From Linanthus parryae (Eukaryota; Streptophyta; Magnoliopsida; Ericales; Polemoniaceae), in assembly GCA_023055425.1 (NCBI GenBank), contig JALGPY010000005.1, positions 82,253,495 through 82,317,494 on the forward strand: 64,000 nucleotides of DNA, given 5' to 3'. The translations under genes were made by a program, and so were the position numbers. This document shows positions 55,240-64,000 of the stretch, piece by piece; the first letter of the stretch is position 1, and each line of letters starts with the position of its first letter. The notes under the pieces are model-generated. The model was not told the origin of the DNA. It ran no database searches and saw only the letters and a program-made list of their open reading frames with translations.

Positions 55240-55600
55240 CAGGGCCGGCCCTAGAATATTTGGGGCCTTAAGCAAATACAAAAAGTGGGGACCTCTATTT
55301 ATTAATAAGTAATTTATAAAACAATTTATCTTTGTAATATTGTTTATTCAATTTTTAAGGTAATTCTATTTATATTATAGGGAAAATAATTGTTTCTCAC
55401 AAAATAAAACAAATGGCATTTGAAAAAACTATATTTACGACTTATTTAGTTGTGATGGTACTTATAAATTTAGAATTTATATTGTTGATAAAAATTTGGT
55501 AACATGGGAAGATTATTTTTGAAGGTAGGTTGCACATACTTGTCTAATATGTAAATTTATTAGTATTCTAAAAAATATTATTAGTTATTTTAAAAAAAAT
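55240..55600 (+). mobile_element. hAT-like terminus, single end
   Basis: CAGGGCCGGCCC followed by TTTGGGGCCTTAAGCAAA is a typical hAT terminal sequence in plants. I found no matching opposite end and no transposase, so it is a fragment. The right limit is arbitrary. Confidence 0.4.
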
Positions 55601-55716
55601 GTAATATTTTAGTTGAACATATCTTTTTTTTTTTTTCTTGAAAGGATCAGTTGAACATATCTTAAAAGAGAAAAGAAATGAAAGAAAATGATTGAACTAC
55701 AAGATGAAAGTAGTTG

Positions 55717-55965
55717 TTTCATCTATTTCACCAGTAATTTCTTAATTGATTCTTTTCACCCGTAATCATGTCACTTTGACTCGGTAATTTAGATAATAAA
55801 ACGATGTAATTTTTTAGAAGTTTTTTCATGTTGTTGTAGCGTAAATTTTATTTTACATCTCCATAAAAAGATTACTGAATTCTTGTTTTGTTTTCTAATC
55901 CAATAATTGGCCAAAATGCCTGAGGAATAGTGATACAAGTCAAGTTTATGACCAAACAGAGTAAT
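55717..55965. mobile_element. MITE, TA-flanked foldback family, copy F, degraded
   Basis: The core GTCACTTTGACTCGGTAATTT and the AAAACGATGTAATTTTTTAG block match copy C, and the right half follows copy C to a GAATAGTG motif. The termini are poorly conserved, so the limits are approximate. It is the oldest copy of the family here. Confidence 0.6.
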
Positions 55966-56552
55966 TGTGCTTCAAAATGCATATTTGACCCATTATAATG
56001 GAGATGCCAAAAATAGACTCTCCGGTCAAGTAAATGAGTTTGTCTCACAAAAGAGAAGTTTATTTGGAGAGAGAGTATGCATTTAATATAGTTAACACAG
56101 AAAAATGTGTCTGAGAAACATGTGACAGAGAGAAAGTGATGAACTAGACTTTTTGCCTTCTATGTTGCAAAGTTACAAATATACCCCTGTTAGCATATAC
56201 CGGTATGGACGTAAGTGCATAGTTGGCCTAAAGCAGAGGCACCAGCCGCTTTATGGCTGGGCCGGCATTGCTTGTATGGGTAAGGCATAATTAAAGAAAA
56301 AACATCTCTAGGGTTTTCGCTCTGGAGATGGGATCTCAATAGGGTGTCTTTACCCTGATTTTTTCGCTGCCGGCGTATGTCAATAGAGCTATCCTCAGTC
56401 TCTTTCGTCTCCTTTTGTCCTCCCTTTCCTCCTTTGTGTTTCGTGTTTTGGTGATTCACCATTGTTTTCTGGGTTTCCCTTCTCAATCCATCATTTCTGT
56501 TTTGACCCCTCCCCTCTTTTTCTATTTTGTTACTTCTCCTCACTAAAACGTC

Positions 56553-56992
56553 ATGGATATACGCCTAGATCTGGATGATAGCCCAGAAGCTGTTACTAGA
56601 CTCCATCAATTTGTGCTTTTGGGCAAATATTTCTGCGGCAAGAGTATTAGCAAACATACGATGCGGAAAATAATAGTGGGGGCCGGGATTTTACGTGGCT
56701 CGGTAGCAGTTGAAGAACCGCTGGCGGAGGAAGTTCCGGAGGCCAATGTTTTTGCCTTCGAATTCAGTGACCGAGAGGACTACGAAAGACTCAGGGAAAA
56801 ATCACCTTGGTTGTTGGCTAGTCATCTACTAAACCTGAAAGAATGGGAGCTCGGTAAGAAGATAGGAGTCTCTTCTCTTCTAAAATGTCCTATGTGGCTA
56901 CAAGTGAGGGGTGTTCCACCGGAAAAAAGATCAGTCCTGAATGCTAAACGTATTGGAGGAGCCATCGGTGATGTGGTCGATTGGCAGGGTAT
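56553..56992 (+). pseudogene. LINE ORF1, first segment (DUF4283)
   Basis: It starts MDIRLDLDDSPEAVTRL and carries a DUF4283 domain (VFAFEFSDREDYERLREKSPWLL, CPMWLQVRGVPPEK). It is broken at 56993 by a solo LTR. With the LTR and one copy of GGTAT left out, the frame continues directly in the segment at 58746. Over all three segments ORF1 comprises 633 codons including the stop, with one in-frame TGA (59104-59106). The protein would bind LINE RNA; no such product can be made from the split gene. Confidence 0.85.
56988..56992. repeat. Target-site duplication GGTAT of the first solo LTR
   Basis: GGTAT is repeated at 58741-58745 directly after the LTR end CGCGTCA. Confidence 0.9.
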
Positions 56993-58740
56993 TGATAACT
57001 CTCTATTAGAGTTATATTTCTTGCACGTTTTATATCGTTTTGCGTGCTTTCCGGGTTGATGATCTTAGTTTTACACTATGATTAGAGAGAAAACGTAGAA
57101 GTTTAGCTCTAGGCATAATATTGTTAATCCAGGCGTTTCTCGCATTATTTTATGTGTTTTTATCACGTTTGATCGCACGGGTTGTGTTTCGTGTTGTTTT
57201 GGCAGGAAATGGATCTTGGGAGATGAAGCGGCGAGGAGAAACAAGCTTGGGAGATTAATCGGGAGCTAAAACGATGAAGAAATCGTGAAGAAACAGTGAA
57301 AATACATGAAGAGGGGAGGCAAATGCAATTTAATGAAGTTTCTGTAATGGCACTTTAACCCCCTAGATGAAAAATGGCCAAACACTTAGTGAAAATTTGG
57401 TGGCCATACGTGAGAGAAACTCACTGGAAGTGTAGGATCACAAAAGGCGATCCTACAATCACAAGATCACCCACAAGACCACAATGTGATCCTAGGATCA
57501 AAAAAGGTGATCACAAGATCAAGTGCAAGACCAGATCTAGGATCAAACGTGATCCTACAACCACAATGTGATCCTATGATCAAAAATTGTGATCACAAGA
57601 TCACAATACTTAAAAAAAATAAAAGAACGGGGCTCTTTTATTAAGTGGACGCACGGGAAAAAAAAAGACAAAAAGAAAAAGACTCGCGCAAGGAGAAGGA
57701 GAGAGGACGGACGCAACAAGAGGAGAGACGACGCAAGAGGAGGACTCATCCTCCATTGAAGCTCTAGGTTTTTCTTTCTCTTCTTCTCTCTCAATATTTG
57801 TATGGAGAAACTTGTAAGTCTTGTTTGGTTGATTATTATTAGCTAGACGTTTTGCTAGGCGTCTCTTTGAGAGCCTAGGGTTCATGTAAACGATGATATT
57901 TTTCCGGATTTGATCTTTGCTTCATGATTTCTTGATTTCTTCTTTTGAATCAATTCTAGTTTCTTGTTTATGTTAGTAATCCTAATTGAGTGACACGATT
58001 AGGAGATAAAACTAGGGTTCAAGAACTAGGGTTTGTTCAATAGTTGATTCATGCTTAAAGTTAGCAATATTTTAATTCAATTGTTCATGTACTATGCTTA
58101 ATAGTTAGTGTTAATGGAGTAGCTAACCGGAAACACTGTTTAGTTAGCGAATGCACGATAGTGATTCTAACTAACTAGGATGAGACTTGAAAATCAATCC
58201 CGTATCACTGAGACTGAGAAGAGACGTGTTAGGATTGGCCAAATGTGGGTAGATTCGGTAGGTGAGATTTGACGATTTCGTGCAACGGTGGACCGACAGG
58301 ACCCGTTGTCGTGCATGTCGTTAGCCTACTAGAACGGACCGGTAGACACAAGAGACCGATAGGAGATTGTAGTCTACCGTGAAGTAGAATGACTTGAGAC
58401 CGATAGGAGATAGTCAGCGCTGTTACCCAGCTTAGTTAGAATATAGTTAACGTGTTGCTCAGATAATCCGGAAATCGTCTACAGCCCTAGGTGATCTAGA
58501 GATTGCCTAGTTTCTCCAAACTTGTTTCTTAAATATAATAAAAAATACAAAAATATTAGATTACTTGCTATTTCAATTCTAAAATTAATCAACTCTTTCC
58601 TCCTGCACCGTACTCTAAATTAAATAACTAATTAAATAGTCTCGAGTCTGTCCTCGTGGGATCGATAATTCGGGGTTGAAATACACTCCACTATATTACT
58701 TGACCGTGCACTTGCGCATACGTGTTAAGAAATCGCGTCA
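56993..58740 (+). repeat. Solo LTR of 1748 bp inside LINE ORF1
   Basis: It starts TGATAACTCTC, ends AATCGCGTCA and is flanked by GGTAT on both sides. It contains no element interior. The end region (GGGATCGATAATTCGGGG, then TATTACTTGACCGTGCACTT) is typical of long LTRs of plant Ty3/gypsy or LARD-type elements. Recombination between two LTRs would leave exactly this. Orientation is taken from these end motifs. Confidence 0.85.
57428..57606. repeat. GATC-rich minisatellite within the first solo LTR
   Basis: Short units such as GTGATCCTAGGATCAAAAAA and GGTGATCACAAGATCA recur irregularly, with more than a dozen GATC palindromes in 180 bp. Neighbouring units are partly inverted, so hairpins are likely. 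Confidence 0.7.
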
Positions 58741-58745
58741 GGTAT

Positions 58746-59577
58746 TGAGCCAGGAATCATAGGAGTCAGGCCCTATTTCCGACTAAGAGTGGAAATCAAT
58801 ACAGCAGATCCACTCCCACGAGGGTTCACCATGGATAGTAAAATAGGGGATTCAAAATGGATCAGCTTCAAATATGAAAAACTGGGTAATTTTTGTTATA
58901 GGTGTGGCAGATTAGGTCATGCGGACTACCAGTGCAGATTTGTGTCTAAAGAAATGGGGCTAAATTCTGTATATAACGCCGACTTAAGGGCAGAACTCAG
59001 AATGCCAGAGGAAAGAAGAAACACCATTAGAGATCGGCACAAAGGTCCATGGGGTACTGATTACTGGAACATGAAGATGGGAGAATGGACGGCGGCGCGT
59101 GAGTGAAACACGAACAGGGAAGAAGATGAGCGCGTGGAAGGCAGCACCAGCCTGGAAAGTCGGCGAAAGGACAATGATGATGATTCACGTAATCAGATTT
59201 CCGTCCCTGTGGAGGAACCAAATCTGGACACGTGCCCGGTGTCTACTCAGCACACAACTGTCACAAAAGATAAGGACAATTATCCCACTAATTTTTCGGA
59301 TCTTTCAACACGCTTGGTGCACGTGACTGATAACCGGGGGATGAATCGTAAAGGTAAGGATATTTCGGAGAAAGATACTATGAACGAGGTATTAGAAACG
59401 GATAAGACTGTAGACCCAGCAAAAAACTTTTATTTCGTAGAAGAGCCCAATAGCCCAACGAGCCCGACCGAGGAAGGCCCATCGGATGTTAATTGGACCT
59501 TTAATACATCTAGGCCCAGGTATGAAGAACCCACTCTGAATTCGATGGATTCACAAATCCACAACACTCTGGGTCAT
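58746..59577 (+). pseudogene. LINE ORF1, middle segment (zinc knuckle)
   Basis: It resumes the DUF4283 tail (VRPYFRLRVEINTADPLPRGF) and has a CCHC knuckle (CYRCGRLGHADYQC) and a polar linker. A TGA at 59104-59106 is the only in-frame stop. The segment ends at 59577 in HNTLGH, where the second solo LTR starts; the frame continues at 61764. Confidence 0.85.
59573..59577. repeat. Target-site duplication GTCAT of the second solo LTR
   Basis: GTCAT is repeated at 61759-61763 after the LTR end CGCGAACA. Confidence 0.85.
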
Positions 59578-61758
59578 TGTTAACGACATAAAATTGCATG
59601 TTTTAGTATGTTAATGAACTCTTCATAACTTGCTAATATGTGTAATTTAGTTATTTTATCTCTCTTTCTAGACTTATGCTTGTTGTCGTAGCTTTGGTTG
59701 TTTTCTCTCATTTTGTAGGTAAAATCTTGATTTGGAATGCAAGAGACTAGCCTAGGAGGGCCAAACGATGAATTAAAGAAACTTAGAGCGCTTGATTGGA
59801 AGATTAGTGAAGATTTGAAGACCTATTTTAGAAGACAAGAGAAGAATATGGGGCCGTTATTGAAGATTTAGAAGAAAAGAGGCAAAAATGAGAGGCAAAG
59901 GTTGAAGAGGAGGGCAAAATAGAGAAGAAACTAACGGAATGGGGTGCTAAGTGACATTTCTAAAGTTAAAAAGAGTTGCTATGAATGAGTTTTAACGGAC
60001 TTGGGGTGTTTTTGATATTTTCCAAACCTTTTGAAGAAGGAACGGGGGTGTTTTAAAAGGATACAACAACTAGGGGGGAGCCGAGTGAAATAAAGACAAC
60101 ACAGCTCACCACCAGCGAGCTCTCTCTCCCCCCGTCGCTGAAACACAGCGAAGAACAGAGCAACCTCCATGGAAGCTCGTCCGAAGCTTCTTCGAAGGCC
60201 CTTTCTCTCTCGTTTCTTCACCAAATCTCACGAGACAAGTCCCAATCTTCTCCCTAGACCTAGCTCTACCCAGCCCAAGCCTCAATTTGGCCCAAGAACG
60301 ACCCAACAAAGAAAACCCAAATTCTAGGGTTTATGTGAACGAGTTTGAAATCGACAATGCAGAGGGTGGGAGACGAATTGGAGGGCATAGATTGATCCTT
60401 GGAGGCTACGAAATCCACCTCTCAAGTCTATAAAACACAAGCTTGAAGAAATCGAAGGACTCTTCTCTGACCCGTCGAAAAAACAACGCTCTGTTCTGGG
60501 TTTGTCCGTCTCCTCTCTCTCTCTCCGATTTCTCCTCGTTTATGGGTTGTTCTTGAGCTAGAACAGAGAAAGAGGACGAGAGGGAGAGAGGAGGACGGAT
60601 TTCAGTCCGATTTTGGACGAATTATGGCTCTATTTTGGGCTGTTTCTTGAGCACTGTGAATGCTCTGTTTCTGGGTTGATTTCTCAGTAGCAGCAGCAGT
60701 AGTCACAGTAGCAGTAGCAGTTCACAGTAGCTTTCTTTGCAATTGCTTCAATAGTTTGTAGCTTAGTTGTGTTTTTGGCTATTTTTGCTTAGTTTTGTGT
60801 ATTTGAATCAAGTGGTAGTTGATGTATTGAGGTTGAATTGGTGAAAACAAGATTTGGACTCAAGTATGATGAATGAAATGATATTTCTCTTTAGCTCTCT
60901 TGAATCTATAATGTCTAGCTAATTCAATTTTCTTGGGTGATTTGGGACTATCTAGTGTCTAAATCTCTCTATTGATTCAAGTTGAACTTCAAGGATGAAT
61001 GGATTGAATTGGGTTCACTTGAATGCTTAGTGCAATGTTCGGATTTCTCTTGTTGAAGTATTTGATGCATTGAATAGGTAGATGTGCGAATACTTTTGAC
61101 GTATTTTATTTGAAGTTGCATTTGAGTGAGAGGAACTCATCAATCCTAACTTTGAGAAATCGAGTTCTAGTTAGGCGATTTGAGTGAGAGTTTACAAATC
61201 TCATTTGTTGCTTGATCTTTCATGTGGAGACACCTATGTGTGTTAACATATGGTTGATGCTTGAAACACTTGAAATTTGGAGGATCTCATTTGAATAGCC
61301 TCTTTAATGCTTGATTAGCGTGTTGGATTTACACACTTCTCTTGTCGCGAGTTGGATTGTATGAGCAATCACTTCTTGAGATACTTGTCTTGTGGATTGA
61401 CACATGCGAATTGAGAATCGGGCTTGAATATAATAGGAGGATTGGTCACTAGAGAAACCGATGATCCCTAGCCCTCATTACTTGGTATTTCGCCTAGTTT
61501 CTTGAATCGTAGATCTAGTAGTCGTTTACTTTTTTCTTAAACTCAAACCTCAAACTTGCTCCATCAATTGATTTTGGTGGATTTGAATAGCTTGGCAAGC
61601 TTTAAAGCCATTGAGAGTTTGTGTTTTATTGTTTTAGTTAGTCGTTTATTCTAGTTTTGCAAGTCACTCTCTAATCCTCCTCTCCTTATGGATTCGACCC
61701 CGTTCTTACTCGGGTACTACTTGAGACGATATCCTATACTTGTGAATTATCGCGAACA
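59578..61758 (+). repeat. Solo LTR of 2181 bp inside LINE ORF1
   Basis: It starts TGTTAACGACATAAAA, ends TTATCGCGAACA and is flanked by GTCAT. Like the first solo LTR it ends in a GGATTCGACCCC and TACTACTTGAGACG region common to long plant LTRs, but it is a different family. It holds no ORF with a known domain. A CAG/TAG trinucleotide stretch lies at 60690-60730. Confidence 0.82.
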
Positions 61759-61763
61759 GTCAT

Positions 61764-62390
61764 ATTTATAATTTTAAGCCTCCGGCAATGGGCCACCCTG
61801 AGATTGATTCCATTCAGGCCCTTAAGCCCAACTACACAAAGGGAAGCCCAATAGCTGCTGAAGCCCAAAGTGTTATAAGTCAAAAAAATTCTTCCTCGAG
61901 CTCACCAACTCTGAACCCAGACGGAGAAGAAGAACAGTCTCTTGATGAAGAAAATCCAATTTTCCCCAATCCTTTTGTTGATATTCATATCTCAACGGCC
62001 TTTAAACACATGTTTAATCTCAAAAGGAAGATTGGAGAAGAGAGTGAAGATCTAACTCACACTTTAAAGAGACTCAAATCCTATGAGGAGGAAGCAGAAT
62101 CCGCTTTGACTATCCGGGGTTCTAAATCTCTTGCTGAGCTTCAAGAAGAGAAGAGCAATTCAAATTACATTCTTGCTGTTCAGAAAGAATTAAAGAAGAA
62201 AAGAAGCAGGAAATCAAAAGGGGCTAAACGCCAATTCCAGCAAGAGACATGTTTATTCCAAGGTATGGAACATACCCCCTTTGAGCTCAATTTGGTCAAT
62301 ACGTTTGTGGATACAATGACCACAATTGGTCGTATGATGAATGAGCAGGGCTGCGGGTATGACCCTAAACAGACCCTTGGTGACTCATGA
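61764..62390 (+). pseudogene. LINE ORF1, last segment
   Basis: It continues the ORF1 frame from 59577 with no shift. The segment is polar and charged (LKRKIGEESEDLTHTLKRLK, KELKKKRSRKSKGAKR) with no recognised domain. Its TGA (62388-62390) overlaps the ATG of ORF2 at 62387. Confidence 0.8.
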
Positions 62391-64000
62391 GAGTTATTGT
62401 TTGGAACATTCAGGGGCTGGGGAATGACTTGACAGTTCGACACCTTAAGGAAATCATTTTCCAGGTTCGACCCCATTTTGTTTGTTTACTTGAAACAAAA
62501 ATGAAAGAACAAAAAATAGGTTGGTTGCAGAGAAGTTTGGGTTATTCGAATAAGTGGTGCATTAATCCGGAGGGAAAATCTGGAGGCATCCTTTTGCTGT
62601 GGGAAGATGATATAAGTTCACTATTAATAGAAGCAACAAAAATGTGATTGATTTACTATTAGAAGATAGTTCAGACACTGTTGTGAGTAGAATGACCTTT
62701 GTTTATGGTATCCCTTGTACTCAAGACAGGAGCAGCTTTTGGTCACAACTTGCTAACATCAACACCACCCCAAGTCTACCCTGGGTTTGTTTGGGGGGAT
62801 TTCAATGATTTGTTATGGAGTCATGATAAGCAAGGAGGAAATCAGGTCACTCAAAGTCAAGTCCAGAACTTTCAAAACTTCATGCAGCTTAGTGACATGA
62901 CTGATCTCACTCTCAAAGGATGCAGATATACCTGGTGTAATAATAGAAGCTCTAATCCAATCAAAGAAAAGTTGGACAGAATTGTGGCTAATATTCCTTG
63001 GAGAGTTAAGTATCCAAATGTGGAAGCTCTGGCTCTTCCCCCTATTGGATCTGACCACAACCCCATTGTAATGATCACAGAAGGTACCACTGCACTCCCT
63101 CTTAAGAGTTTTAAATTTGAAGCTTACTGGATTGATCATGAGGAATGTGGCAGAATCATTGAGAATTCTTGGAAGCATCCTTCTGGGGATTGGTTGTTTA
63201 AACAGAATCTCAGTTCTAAGAATTTGTGGCACTGGAGCAAGAAGACTTTCAAAAATGCCAAAGTGCAAATTAGGAAAGTCAAAGAAGAATTAACTACATT
63301 AATGAATGGTCCAAATACAACAGAAGCTGTCTTGAAAATGCAGAACCTCAAGAACCATATAAACATCTTAATGACCCAAGAGGAGAAGTATTGGGCATAC
63401 AGAGCCATAATTAAGTGGCTCAAGTGGGGTGAAAAAAATTCAAAATTCTTTCATGCTTCTACTCTCCAAAGAAGGCAATATAACAAGATTTCTAGAATCA
63501 AGAATGAAACTGGAGTTTGGATAGATGAAAAGGTGTTGATTCACTCCACTTTCCTAGAACACTTTCATAACATCTTCCAAACAGAAGGTAGTAGGAACTT
63601 TGATCATGTTCTTCAACTTGTGTCTCCTTTCATTGATGATCAGAGTAATGACAAACTTACTGCTCCTGTTAGTGAAGAAGAAATCAAGGGTGCTGTTTTT
63701 GCCCTTGGAGCTGACAAAGCTCCTGGGCCAGATGGGCTACATGGCCTCTACTATCAACATTACTGGGATTTTGTTAAGGCAGATATCATTCCTATGATCC
63801 AGCAAATCTTCACTACTGGTGAACTCCCTGCTGAGTTAAAACAACACTATCTTGGCTATGATACCAAAGGTTCCTAGTCCAGAAGAGGTGAGTCAATTCA
63901 GGCCTATTGCTCTTTGCAATTTCCTATATAAAGTGGTCTCAAAACTAATGTGGAAAGAATGAAACCTCTTCTCAAAGATGAAATCTCAGAGGCACAAAGT
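62387..64000 (+). pseudogene. LINE ORF2 (endonuclease and start of RT), frameshifted, cut by window end
   Basis: It starts MRVIVWNIQGLGNDLTVRHL, with the endonuclease motifs CLLETKMKEQ, VWGDFNDLLW and GSDHNPIVM. RT begins with DKAPGPDGLHGLYYQHYWDF and AMIPKVPSPEEVSQFRPIAL. The frame changes near 62630, returns near 62795, and changes again near 63840 and near 63935. Conserved residues are otherwise well kept. No active product is possible from this copy. RT catalytic motifs would lie beyond the window. Confidence 0.88.

Larger units (their letters stand above)
56310..64000 (+). mobile_element. Third LINE (L1 type), split by two solo LTRs, runs off the window
   Basis: The 5' UTR (start not delimited) leads to ORF1 in three segments: 56553-56992, 58746-59577 and 61764-62390. 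ORF2 from 62387 is cut by the window end inside RT. ORF1 stop and ORF2 start overlap as ATGA, as in the LINE at 37602. ORF2 carries several frameshifts. This LINE is older than the two LTR insertions it carries. Confidence 0.88.

Noticed and set aside
56190..56543. 117-codon - strand ORF upstream of the third LINE
   Set aside because: It lies in the LINE 5' UTR on the opposite strand with a low-complexity K/R/E composition and no domain.

Overview
This is plant nuclear DNA, almost certainly from an angiosperm and probably a eudicot. The evidence is one spliced plant-type inositol polyphosphate 5-phosphatase gene, plant mobile domain proteins, plant LINEs with a C-terminal RNase H, tRNA-iMet primer sites next to LTRs, and several MITE families with TA or TAA target duplications. 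Transposable elements fill most of the window. Nothing looks bacterial, viral or organellar, and the species cannot be told from the sequence.

Layout. 1-2870: the 3' end of a Ty3/gypsy Tat-lineage element (Tat-1) with a decayed antisense ORF and its 3' LTR. 2871-3199 and 18528-20086: an old Ty1/copia pol relic. It is split by a young 15.3 kb Tat-lineage element (Tat-2, 3200-18527, target duplication AGAAC). Tat-2 encodes gag-protease, RT with two RNase H domains, and integrase on the + strand. A 54-bp tandem array follows, then a five-exon antisense gene for a plant-mobile-domain protein on the - strand. 20249-21076: a retroposed insertion with a 14-bp target duplication. 21833-26308 (-): the only convincing host gene, a type I inositol polyphosphate 5-phosphatase with eight traceable coding exons; its large first intron is full of repeats. 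24.6-28.9 kb: SINE-like and MITE insertions. 30790-35709: a Ty3/gypsy relic. 35742-37235 (-): a truncated LINE. 37602-43258 (+): a full-length LINE with a 17-bp target duplication. 43.6 kb: a tRNA-derived SINE. 44599-52379: a very young Ty1/copia element (LTRs differ at one of 469 positions) whose pol is nevertheless wrecked. 52.4-56.2 kb: LTR remnant, MITEs and a hAT terminus. 56.3-64.0 kb: a third LINE whose ORF1 holds two solo LTRs (1748 and 2181 bp) with perfect 5-bp target duplications.

How the parts work together. Tat-2 has all the sense-strand parts needed to transpose apart from one nonsense codon between RT and integrase. A second in-frame stop, between protease and RT, lies inside a possible 132-bp in-frame intron. 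Opposed to this runs an apparently intact, intron-bearing antisense gene whose domain is shared with host proteins that act in transposon silencing. That gene and the covarying hairpins of the 54-bp array are the most unusual content here. The young copia element must have been copied by another element's enzymes. All exon structures, frame checks and LTR comparisons were done by eye and should be confirmed by alignment and RNA data.
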